The notes under the pieces were generated by a model. The model had not been told where the DNA came from, did not search any database, and saw nothing but the letters and a program-made list of their open reading frames with translations. A DNA stretch of 64,000 bases, taken from assembly GCF_017464355.1 (NCBI RefSeq), contig NZ_JAFUAG010000041.1:186001-250000 (forward strand), read 5' to 3'. Numbering within the stretch: position 1 is the first letter of the stretch; every line of letters starts with the position of its first letter. Origin of the DNA: Ruminococcus sp. (GTDB lineage: Bacteria; Bacillota; Clostridia; Oscillospirales; Ruminococcaceae). Made by a program: the position numbers and the translations under genes. Positions 52,761 through 60,105 of this stretch are shown one piece after another.

Positions 52761-53606
52761 ATGACAAACTTCAACCTGAACGATAATACAACGATTCCCG
52801 CAACAGGCTTCGGCGTATTCATGGTGCCGAACAACGGCCCGACTGAGGAAGCCGTCACGACGGCGCTGAAAGAGGGCTACCGTCTGATCGACACGGCGGC
52901 TGAATATCAGAACGAAAGCGACGTGGGGAAGGCGATGAAATAGTCGGGCATTCCCCGTGAGGAGATCTATGTGACCTCGAAGCTGTGGCTTCAGGACTAC
53001 GGCTATGAGGCGGCGAAAAAGGCAATCGACACCTCGCTTTCCAAACTGGGGCTTAACTACATGGACTTGTATCTGCTCCACCAGCCCTACGGTGACACCG
53101 CGGGTGCTTGGAAAGCCCTCGAAGAAGCGGTCAGGGCAGGCAAGATACGTTCCATCGGAGTGAGCAATCACACTGTAAAATTCCTTGAAAAGCTGCTGCC
53201 GAAAATGGAGATACTTCCCGTTGTGAACCAAATGGAGTGCAACCCATATTTTCAGCAGAAGGAGCTGCGTGAGTATCTTGCAAAGTACAATATCCGCATG
53301 GAGGCGTGGTATCCTCTCGGTCACGCAAACCGCAAGCTGCTGACCGACAAGGTGCTTGTTGGAATTGCCGAAAAATACGGTAAAAGCGTGGCGCAGATCA
53401 TTCTCCGCTGGCATTATCAGGAGGGTATCATTGCACTTCCGAAGGCGACGTCGCTTGAACATATCCGTGACAACGTCAGCATTTTTGATTTTGAACTGAC
53501 CAACGAGGATATTACTGCGATACGTTCCCTCGACAAGGGCAAGGGTACGCATGATCCCGACAATATGTCGAATGATGTGACGCTGGGTATGTATAAGATA
53601 CATTGA
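52761..53606 (+). pseudogene. Aldo/keto reductase interrupted by TAG
   Basis: Read through, this is a 281-codon AKR5-type reductase: DTAAEYQNE (catalytic Tyr), VTSKLW (Lys), LYLLHQP (His), and the C-terminal LPKATSLEHIRDN. Codon 61 is TAG (52941-52943) in GKAMK-stop-SGIPREEIY, where homologues have Glu; GAG to TAG is a single change. SD GAGGTGAT precedes ATG 52761. First gene of the LysR-linked operon. As written, only 60 residues would be made, unless translation restarts. Confidence 0.88.
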
Positions 53607-53618
53607 GGAGGAATCATA

Positions 53619-54476
53619 ATGGCTATGGTATTTGACAGAAACGAAAATAAAAAGGTCGCTGTACTGCTTGGTGCAGGCAGCATGGGAACGGCTATCCTGC
53701 GCCGTGTTTGTGCAGGAATGACGCTGCTTTTCGGTGACATCAGCGAGAAGCGTCTTGATGAAGTAAAGCATGAGTATCAGGGCTACGGCTATGCGGTGGA
53801 AACAATGGTGGTCGATGCCAACAGTAAAGAGAGCATCGAAGCCTTTGCCGCAAAAGCTGCTGAACTTGGCGAGGTGAAATACTACATTCACACCGCAGGA
53901 CATTCGCCCAATCAGGCAAGCCCCGAAAAGATCATCGACCTTGATCTGATCGGCTCGAAGTACGCACTTGATGCCTTCGGAAAGGTCATCGCAAAGGGCG
54001 GCGCAGGGCTGCTGATCTCCAGTCAGACGGGCTATATGTTCCCGCCTCTCACCGCCGAGGAGGAATATCAGATCATGACCACCCCTGCGGATAAGCTCAA
54101 AGACCTGCCCTGCCTGTCGCCCGAACGAATCACAAATTCGGGAACGGCATACATCGTTTCAAAAAAGGCGAACCACTTGCAGGTGCAGTATGCCGCAGCC
54201 CACGAATGGGGCGAGCGTGGTGCGAGAATAAACACCATAAGCCCCGGAGTGATCGTAACGCCCCTTGCTTATGATGAATTCAATGCAAACGGTGCAGGCT
54301 ATCAGCGAATGATCGACGCAACACCTATGCGCCGTGTGGGTTCTCCCGATGAGATCGGTGCGGCAGGAGCGTTCCTATTAAGCGATGCCGCAAGCTATGT
54401 GACGGGCACAGACCTGCTCGTTGACGGCGGAACGATAGCGGCTCTCAAAAACAAGAAATTTCAGCTGGGCAGGTAA
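53619..54476 (+). CDS. Short-chain dehydrogenase/reductase
   Basis: A 285-residue SDR with an altered cofactor loop GAGSMGTAI instead of TGxxxGIG, catalytic Ser in ISSQTGYM, Tyr/Lys in AYIVSKK, and the C-terminal VTGTDLLVDGG. It is clearly related to the SDR at 58587, sharing the ISSQ-(T/S)-G, LT(A/V)EE and GARxNxIxPGxIVTPLAxDEFN stretches. The substrate is unknown. It lies 12 nt after the broken reductase, in the LysR-linked operon; SD GAGGAGG. Confidence 0.88.
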   Translation: MAMVFDRNENKKVAVLLGAGSMGTAILRRVCAGMTLLFGDISEKRLDEVKHEYQGYGYAVETMVVDANSKESIEAFAAKAAELGEVKYYIHTAGHSPNQASPEKIIDLDLIGSKYALDAFGKVIAKGGAGLLISSQTGYMFPPLTAEEEYQIMTTPADKLKDLPCLSPERITNSGTAYIVSKKANHLQVQYAAAHEWGERGARINTISPGVIVTPLAYDEFNANGAGYQRMIDATPMRRVGSPDEIGAAGAFLLSDAASYVTGTDLLVDGGTIAALKNKKFQLGR

Positions 54477-54477
54477 A

Positions 54478-55005
54478 ATGAAAGCGCTGTTACTTGTACT
54501 GCTGCTTCTGCTGAAAGGCTGTACGGCAGAGGGAGGAAACACCTCATTAAAATTGGCGACAACGCTCGAAAGCGGTGATGATATGAATTATTACGACTTT
54601 TCCGCACTTACAAATGTGGAGCTTATAAATGCAGAACTCGGCTCTATGACCGATGAAGAGCTTGCTGTTCTGTATGCACAGGCGAGATACTGTCAGGCTA
54701 TGACCAACGGGGATATTGACACTATGCGTGATCTGGTCTCAGAGGATATGACTTACACCCACATGAGCGGAATGACACAGACCCGTGAGGAATATTTTGC
54801 AGACATTGCTGGCGGCAGCCTGCGGTACTTCACTATCGGTATGGACAGCCCGACTGTCGAGGTCAGCGGTGATACCGCAAGTGTGACTTATACATCAGTG
54901 CTGAATGCCAATGCTTACGGCGCGAGAGGAACTTTCCGCATGAAAGGCACACATTACTGCGAAAAACGTAACGGCGAATGGATAGCTGTTAATTCACCTG
55001 AATGA
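54478..55005 (+). CDS. Lipoprotein with NTF2/SnoaL-like domain
   Basis: A 175-residue protein. A short Leu-rich signal ends LLKGC (likely lipidated Cys15). The mature part has an NTF2-like cone fold pattern: AQARYCQAMTNGDIDTMRDL, MTYTHMSGMTQTREEYFADI, VSGDTASVTYTS and a terminal TYC-like HYCEKRNGEWIAVNSP. Such domains bind or isomerise small hydrophobic molecules. The ATG is 1 nt after the SDR stop, with GGCAGG before it; an internal ATG 54583 could give a cytoplasmic form. Confidence 0.8.
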   Translation: MKALLLVLLLLLKGCTAEGGNTSLKLATTLESGDDMNYYDFSALTNVELINAELGSMTDEELAVLYAQARYCQAMTNGDIDTMRDLVSEDMTYTHMSGMTQTREEYFADIAGGSLRYFTIGMDSPTVEVSGDTASVTYTSVLNANAYGARGTFRMKGTHYCEKRNGEWIAVNSPE

Positions 55006-55020
55006 CAAGGAGGGATAATA

Positions 55021-55986
55021 ATGAAAACCAGAAAACTGAAAGATATAGAGGTTTCCGCAGTCGGCATGGGCTGCATGGCGTTTTCTCACGGCTACGGGAA
55101 GATACCGTCCGAGCAATACAGCATTGAAGCGATACAGAATGCCTATCATCACGGCTGCAATTTCTTTGACACAGCGGAGGTCTACAGCCCGAATCTGTCG
55201 GGGATAGGTCACAACGAGCTGATCGTCGGCAAGGCACTGGAAGATGTGCGTGCTGAAGTGGTCATCGCAACTAAGCTTATGCTCCGTTCCGTGGGTTTCC
55301 GCAAAAGTGTTTATGACGAAGTCCGTCGTCATCTGGAAGGCTCCCTTGACCGCCTTAGAACCGATTATGTGGACATCTATTATCTACACCGAATGGGCGG
55401 TGTGCCTGTGGAAAAGGTCGCAGAAGCTATGGGCAGACTCATTGATGAGGGGCTTATCCGTGGTTGGGGGCTTTCTCAGGTCGATGTTGATGTAATTGAT
55501 CGTGCGCAGAGCGTTGTTTCGCTGACGGCTATACAGAATATTTACTCAATGGTAGAACGTGACTGCGAGCGCAGAATTATCCCATACTGCATGGAACATA
55601 ACATCGGCTTTGTGCCGTTTTCGCCCATTGCAAGCGGTTTGCTTTCGGGAAAGATAACTGCTGAAACGCAGTTTGAAAGAAACGACGATGTGCGCAACTG
55701 GGTGCCGCAGTTATCCCGTCGGAACATCGAGGGCAATATGCCGATAGTGGAAATGCTCAAAGAATTTGCGGACAGGAAAACCGCCACCCCTGCGCAGATC
55801 TCCCTTGCGTGGATGCTCCACAAATACCCTAATGTTGTGCCGATACCCGGCTCAAAAAACAAGGAGCGTATCATTGAAAACCTGAACGCTGCCGAAGTGG
55901 ATCTGACGGACGAGGAGTTCAAATCACTTGACAGCGAGCTGAACAAGCACAAGGTCTACGGACACCGTGGATTGGGCGGATTTTGA
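55021..55986 (+). CDS. Aldo/keto reductase
   Basis: A 321-residue AKR: FFDTAEVYSP (Tyr), IATKLML (Lys), IYYLHRMG (His) and the C-terminal PIPGSKNKERIIENL. It matches the general-stress AKR13/YakC-like group that reduces aldehydes with NADPH. SD AAGGAGGGA. Last gene of the plus-strand operon, ending at a bidirectional terminator. It is intact, unlike the operon's first reductase, and could compensate for it. Confidence 0.92.
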   Translation: MKTRKLKDIEVSAVGMGCMAFSHGYGKIPSEQYSIEAIQNAYHHGCNFFDTAEVYSPNLSGIGHNELIVGKALEDVRAEVVIATKLMLRSVGFRKSVYDEVRRHLEGSLDRLRTDYVDIYYLHRMGGVPVEKVAEAMGRLIDEGLIRGWGLSQVDVDVIDRAQSVVSLTAIQNIYSMVERDCERRIIPYCMEHNIGFVPFSPIASGLLSGKITAETQFERNDDVRNWVPQLSRRNIEGNMPIVEMLKEFADRKTATPAQISLAWMLHKYPNVVPIPGSKNKERIIENLNAAEVDLTDEEFKSLDSELNKHKVYGHRGLGGF

Positions 55987-56006
55987 TATTATACAAGCAA
56001 TGAAAC

Positions 56007-56040
56007 AAAACGGCGATTCATCACTGAACCGCCGTTTTTT
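56007..56040. terminator. Bidirectional terminator between the two redox operons
   Basis: 9-bp outer stem (56007-56015 with 56030-56038), inner TTCA/TGAA pairs, A and T tracts on the two sides. The DUF4405 stop codon lies inside the hairpin. Confidence 0.88.
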
Positions 56041-56680
56041 TATTTCGTTTCAAAAGCATTTGCAGGATATATCCGACATAGGCAAACAGCACCATGACAG
56101 ACAGGTATTGTAATGTTGTCAGCACCGCCGAAGCAGACGTGTCGAAGAATGCAAACTGCACTTTTCCGAACAGATAGTCCGGGAATTTCAGAGAGATAAA
56201 CTCATATACACCAACTGCTCCGATCACACCGAAGATAATACGCAAAGCCCATACCACAGCCTTCTTTTTCAGCTTCATTCTTGCCGCCATCTGCGAAATA
56301 TGCATACCGAGATGAACGCTCATCAGCACAAGTCCCCAGTAGGCGCAGAGCATATGCACTGTTCTGGCGAACATCGCACCGCCGATATTCACAAAGGTAA
56401 AAACGTGCTTTGAGATCATGATACCGCTGTACATCAGCCCGATCATACACAGGAACACGAGCGCATTGACAGCAGTGTTCACGCTCCTGCGAAGGTCATA
56501 CTTGCCCTTGAACAGCGACTTTATCCAGCCGAAGTTCAGGATATGATGTAAGACGAACAGACCGAACATCGCAATGCCGATCACTTCATGTGCCGTTTCT
56601 CCCACGATAGAATAGCACATCAGAACGGGCAGAGCCGCTGTCATCAGAATGTCAGCGGCTGTTTTTATCTTCATTTTCAT
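56021..56680 (-). CDS. DUF4405 membrane protein (cytochrome b-like)
   Basis: A 219-residue protein with about five membrane helices and His residues placed as in heme-binding or flavin-linked DUF4405 proteins: FVLHHILNF, ARTVHMLCAYWGLVLMSVHLGMH. DUF4405 proteins are often coded beside flavodoxins and FMN-binding proteins and are thought to pass electrons across the membrane. ATG 56680 comes directly after the flavodoxin stop (TGATATG); a longer upstream frame is a shadow. Last gene of a five-gene minus operon. Confidence 0.85.
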   Translation of the reverse strand: MKMKIKTAADILMTAALPVLMCYSIVGETAHEVIGIAMFGLFVLHHILNFGWIKSLFKGKYDLRRSVNTAVNALVFLCMIGLMYSGIMISKHVFTFVNIGGAMFARTVHMLCAYWGLVLMSVHLGMHISQMAARMKLKKKAVVWALRIIFGVIGAVGVYEFISLKFPDYLFGKVQFAFFDTSASAVLTTLQYLSVMVLFAYVGYILQMLLKRNKKTAVQ

Positions 56681-56681
56681 A

Positions 56682-57437
56682 TCAAAATCCCAAACCGTCA
56701 AGCCAGTCACGGACAGCCTGCTGTGTGTCATTGCTGAATTCCTGCGCAGTCTTGCCTTGAATTGCCATACCGTCAAGCACCTGTGCATTCGGCAGATAGC
56801 TTCCGATCGCAGAATAAGTTCCCGATTCACCGCTGCCTTCGTGGGTGTTGAACGGTATCACTACCTTGTCGGAGAAATCGTAGCTGTCCATAAAGGTATA
56901 GACCGCCATCGGCATATCGCCCCACCAGATCGGATAGCCAAGGAACACGATGTCATACTGCTCCATATTCTCCACACCGCTCAGAATTTCGGGACGTGCT
57001 TTGTCTGCAAGCTCCTGCTTTGCCACGTCGCAGCAATCATCATAATCGGCAGGATAGGGCGTGACCGTTTCGATATGAAAGCTGTCTGCACCGACCTCAT
57101 CAGCGATATACTCAGCGATGATCTGCGTGTTGCCCTTATCTATCGTGCCAACATTGTAATTCTCATCGGCTCTGGAAAAGTACGCAACAAGGATATTCTT
57201 GCCTTCACCGTCTGTCGGAGCTTCTGTTTCAGCCTGAGTTGCAGCGGTGCTTTCATCAGACTGTTTATCATCGGCTTTTGTTTCATCGGTTTGGCTGTCC
57301 TGCTTGTTCAGCTTTTCCTGCACTGCTGCCTTGTCGCTGTCAGCAACGCTTGGGGCAGAGGCAGGCTCTCCGCTGCCGCAGGCGGTCAGTGCTGCTGAGA
57401 GTAAAACAGCACAAAACAAAGTTCTGATCCTTTTCAT
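56682..57437 (-). CDS. Lipoprotein flavodoxin
   Basis: A 251-residue protein: lipoprotein signal ending LTAC (Cys20), an acidic Asp/Glu/Ala/Thr linker (about 22-78), then a long-chain flavodoxin domain with ILVAYFSRADENY (FMN phosphate loop region), FLGYPIWWGDMPMAVYTF and FNTHEGSGESGT. An extracellular lipid-anchored flavodoxin next to DUF4405 suggests an outward electron-transfer path (inference). It starts 1 nt into the TMEM175 stop (TGATG). Confidence 0.9.
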   Translation of the reverse strand: MKRIRTLFCAVLLSAALTACGSGEPASAPSVADSDKAAVQEKLNKQDSQTDETKADDKQSDESTAATQAETEAPTDGEGKNILVAYFSRADENYNVGTIDKGNTQIIAEYIADEVGADSFHIETVTPYPADYDDCCDVAKQELADKARPEILSGVENMEQYDIVFLGYPIWWGDMPMAVYTFMDSYDFSDKVVIPFNTHEGSGESGTYSAIGSYLPNAQVLDGMAIQGKTAQEFSNDTQQAVRDWLDGLGF

Positions 57438-58015
57438 CAGTTATCACTCCAATCAAGTTTCATTTTGTGAATGCTTATCATCAGAAATGCCGCTGCAATG
57501 ATAACACTGTACATCATTGCAGGCGGATAAACGGACAGAGAAACTATAAGCCCCACGACCTTTATTGCAATATCTATCCACAAGAGCCGTCTGCGTTTTG
57601 CCATGATTTCCTTCGGCATATCGCTGTCTGCCTTGTCAAGCGTTTTGCTGAGCCATATATTTGAAAATGTGACAAGCATGACAAAAATGCCGTAGAATCC
57701 CTGTGTCACACGGTTGTTGAAATCTCCGCTGACAAGGTCTGTTGCATAGGGTATCACCGAGCAGAAAAACAGCAGAACAAGCGTTACCCAAAGCGTTTTG
57801 GCACCTATTTTTTCTATCCGTTCCCACTCATTATGGATATTCACCCACATAGAACCCAGCCAGAAAAATGACAGCGTATAGGAGAAAAAGCTGTGCCGAA
57901 GCTCCCACAAAGCGGACAATGTGGGAGCTGACGGCTTTTCAAGCTCTAAAACGAGTATTGTCATGATGATTGCAAGCACTGCATCGGTAAATGCTGCTAC
58001 TCTGTCTTTTTTCAT
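57437..58015 (-). CDS. TMEM175/DUF1211 family potassium channel-like protein
   Basis: A 192-residue, roughly six-helix protein beginning RVAAFTDAVLAIIMTILVLEL, the TMEM175 signature (R, F-T/S-D, AI..T). Bacterial members form tetrameric K+ leak channels. It overlaps the acetyltransferase by 4 nt and the flavodoxin by 1 nt, so it is co-translated. Why a K+ channel sits in a redox operon is not clear. Confidence 0.9.
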   Translation of the reverse strand: MKKDRVAAFTDAVLAIIMTILVLELEKPSAPTLSALWELRHSFFSYTLSFFWLGSMWVNIHNEWERIEKIGAKTLWVTLVLLFFCSVIPYATDLVSGDFNNRVTQGFYGIFVMLVTFSNIWLSKTLDKADSDMPKEIMAKRRRLLWIDIAIKVVGLIVSLSVYPPAMMYSVIIAAAFLMISIHKMKLDWSDN

Positions 58016-58578
58016 TCGTTTATCCTCTTGATAACTCTCGCAGGATTTCCGATAGCCACGCAGTTGTCGGGAATATCCTTCGTTACCACCGAGCCTGTGC
58101 CGACGATCGCATTTTCACCGATCGTTACGCCTGCAAGGATATTCACCCTTGCACCGATCCACGCATTTTTCTTGATATGGATCTCTTTCGTCTTGATGAC
58201 ACGGATATTGTTCGGCTCGTGATTTACCGTGAACAGCCCGACCTCCGGTCCCATCATCACGCCGTCCTCTATTGTGATCGTACCGATTGACATAACCGTC
58301 AGACCGTGATTTGCAAAGACATTTTTGCCGAGAAACACACGGTTCGCACAGTCGATCTGGAAAGGCGGAGTGAAAAAATTGCCGCTTTCAGCCGTCATCT
58401 GACCGTTCAGCAACTCGTTTTCAAGTGCCATTACTGCTCCACGGTCAGAAGGATCGGTCGAGTTTATCTTCCAGCACAGATGTCTGCATCTGTCCATTTC
58501 GCCGTGAGCTTCACGCTGATATTTTTCATCACGGATATCGTAGCTTTTGCCCTCACGCAGTTCTTCAAATACTGTCAT
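58012..58578 (-). CDS. Sugar O-acetyltransferase (maltose/galactoside type)
   Basis: A 188-residue left-handed beta-helix acyltransferase with an N-terminal Mac domain (FEELREGKSYDIRDEKYQRE) and hexapeptide repeats; catalytic His is likely in VNHEPNN, and WIGARVNILAGVTIGENAIVG is typical. It transfers acetyl from acetyl-CoA to sugars, possibly for detoxification. ATG 58578 with GAGGTG is preferred to ATG 58590. It lies 8 nt after the SDR. Confidence 0.92.
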   Translation of the reverse strand: MTVFEELREGKSYDIRDEKYQREAHGEMDRCRHLCWKINSTDPSDRGAVMALENELLNGQMTAESGNFFTPPFQIDCANRVFLGKNVFANHGLTVMSIGTITIEDGVMMGPEVGLFTVNHEPNNIRVIKTKEIHIKKNAWIGARVNILAGVTIGENAIVGTGSVVTKDIPDNCVAIGNPARVIKRINE

Positions 58579-58586
58579 ATCGCACC

Positions 58587-59417
58587 TCACTCAGTTGGTC
58601 TTAAATCTCCATAAAAAAAGCTTGAAGTCGCACCGCCGTCACACAGGAAGGTTGAACCTGTGATGAATGCCGCCTTGTCGCTCATAAGAAGTTCCGCAAC
58701 ATTTGCGACTTCATCGGCAGTACCCGGTCTGCCTGCCGGACATTTTGCAAACATATTCTTGTAAAAATCGCCCCTCGGACCGTTGAATTCGTCTATTGCA
58801 AGGGGTGTCACGATGATACCCGGCGCAATGTCGTTGAGCCTTGCACCACGCTTGCCCCACTTGACGCACTCCGCCATAACACGCTTCTCGTTGCAGCGCT
58901 TTGCCATTTGATAAGCGTGGAGGGTATCACGGATATTTTCGGGTTTGAGTATTTCAAGGTCAAGCAGCTCCTCGGTGGGAGTCATTGCAAGCTGAAAGTC
59001 CTCCTCTACGGTAAGCTGTGGCATTCTCCACCCCGACTGACTGGAGATCGTCACACCACAGCCGCCTTTTGCAATGACCTTGCCGACTTCTTCGAGCAGC
59101 ACAGCCGTTCCGTAAAGATCGACTTTCAAAATCACTTCAATGGGAGCCTGCGAGGGAGAAACACCTGCACCGTTCACAAGGTATTTTATCTCTCCGTACT
59201 CCTGCGCCTTTGCGATCATGGCAAGAATGCTCTCACGGGAGGATAAGTCCATTTCAAAAGGCTCTACGTCAAAGCCTGCATCATTCATGATCTTTGTAAT
59301 CGTATTGCAGTTGCCCATATTCTTATCACCGAGGACGATCTTTTTTCCATAGCCTATGCGCCTTGCGATAGTCATACTGATCTGTCCTGCACCTGTGACT
59401 AACATTACTTCTTTCAT
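58587..59417 (-). CDS. Short-chain dehydrogenase/reductase, paralogue of the 53619 gene
   Basis: A 276-residue SDR with cofactor loop VTGAGQISMTIARR, Ser in ISSQSGWRM, Tyr/Lys in AYQMAKR, and FITGSTFLCDGG. Its core shares many positions with the other SDR in this island, so the two are probably paralogues placed in opposed operons. SD GAGGTGA precedes ATG 59417. It heads the minus operon SDR-acetyltransferase-TMEM175-flavodoxin-DUF4405. Substrate unknown. Confidence 0.88.
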   Translation of the reverse strand: MKEVMLVTGAGQISMTIARRIGYGKKIVLGDKNMGNCNTITKIMNDAGFDVEPFEMDLSSRESILAMIAKAQEYGEIKYLVNGAGVSPSQAPIEVILKVDLYGTAVLLEEVGKVIAKGGCGVTISSQSGWRMPQLTVEEDFQLAMTPTEELLDLEILKPENIRDTLHAYQMAKRCNEKRVMAECVKWGKRGARLNDIAPGIIVTPLAIDEFNGPRGDFYKNMFAKCPAGRPGTADEVANVAELLMSDKAAFITGSTFLCDGGATSSFFYGDLRPTE

Positions 59418-59426
59418 TTTTTCACC

Positions 59427-59585
59427 TCAGAACTGTTTTTTCAATATTTCTATAAATTCACTGCTGTGTTTTGGGGGATTGTCTGCTTTCATAAACGCAC
59501 AATACCGCCTGATGATAGGCTTTCCATTCCGCAGAAGGCGCACTGCCTTTGTAGTAGTCTGCACCGCATCACCGCTGCCCTCTAA
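59427..59585 (-). pseudogene. C-terminal remnant of an unidentified gene
   Basis: An open minus-strand frame without a credible start ends RRYCAFMKADNPPKHSSEFI plus EILKKQF at TGA 59427-59429. The ending resembles LysR-type C-termini, but the identification is weak. It abuts the recombinase remnant, consistent with a deletion junction near 59590. Confidence 0.4.
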
Positions 59586-59592
59586 ACCGCTT

Positions 59593-59709
59593 GCCAACTG
59601 GGATTCCTTAACAGTACAGGAAAAACATGATGTAGCCGCCGAGATGATAGATGTGATCTATATATCGCATAATGATGACAAGATGATAGAGGTAATTTAC
59701 GGCATTTGA
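59593..59709 (+). mobile_element. C-terminal remnant of a serine recombinase
   Basis: 39 codons reading ANWDSLTVQEKHDVAAEMID then VIYISHNDDKMIEVIYGI and a stop, matching the last residues of large serine recombinases (…W..L…EK..VA..LID.I……IE..). No catalytic domain remains. A 9-bp hairpin (59696-59704 with 59713-59721) overlaps its end. It marks a former integrative element at the right edge of the redox island. Confidence 0.65.
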
Positions 59710-59977
59710 AAGTGCCGTAAAACAGACGTTTCAGCGTGTTCGTAGGGTGCGCTGTTTGTACTGCCATATCGACAAAGAGCATACGCAAATATGCGCCATG
59801 AGCAGAGCCGAGGACAACAGCAAAAGCGTAATAGGAATGACCTTGAATAGACCTATCCGCTGAAAAGAAAAACGCTCTGAGGAAACATTTCGTCCCCAGA
59901 GCTGTTCTCTTATCCCGTTTTTTGAATAAAGTATCGGCGGACAGCCTTTGACTGTCCGCCGATGTTGTTATGCTTGA
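59710..59977. other. Gap between recombinase remnant and the small ORF
   Basis: No supportable gene. It contains a GCTCTG/CAGAGC hairpin (59875-59902 region) and a perfect 12-bp stem (59933-59944 with 59952-59963, 7-nt loop), which on the minus strand lies just past the small ORF and is probably the terminator of the LRR unit. Confidence 0.7.
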
Positions 59978-60103
59978 TCACTGTCTGGTTGCAGGGTTGG
60001 GAATAACAGGCAGTTCTTCGTCCTCGCCGCTTGCGGTGATGACGTCCTGCGTCTCAAACTCCACGATCTCCATTTCCAGTGAGATGTATTTTTCTTTATC
60101 CAT
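59978..60103 (-). CDS. 41-residue acidic peptide coupled to the LRR gene
   Basis: ATG 60103 to TGA 59978: begins MDKEKYISLEMEIVEFETQD, continues VITASGEDEELPVIPNPATR and ends in Gln. GGAGG (60116-60120) lies 12 nt upstream, inside the last codons of the LRR gene, so translation is coupled. The (Y.)-P/L-E-M-E-IVEFE-x-x-DVITAS pattern resembles short peptides I recall in many gut Clostridia, which have no assigned function and a RiPP-precursor-like shape. No modification enzyme is nearby. A perfect hairpin terminator follows. Confidence 0.65.
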   Translation of the reverse strand: MDKEKYISLEMEIVEFETQDVITASGEDEELPVIPNPATRQ

Positions 60104-60105
60104 GC

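Noticed and set aside
30513-52943. Stop codon reassignment or recoding to explain the in-frame stops
   Set aside because: Both TAA and TAG also end intact genes here (for example TAG at 20418 and many TAA), there are no SECIS or pyrrolysine signals, and the affected sites have no special context.
52695-53903. 402-codon minus-strand ORF across the reductase and SDR
   Set aside because: Shadow of the two plus-strand genes; low-complexity His/Val composition.
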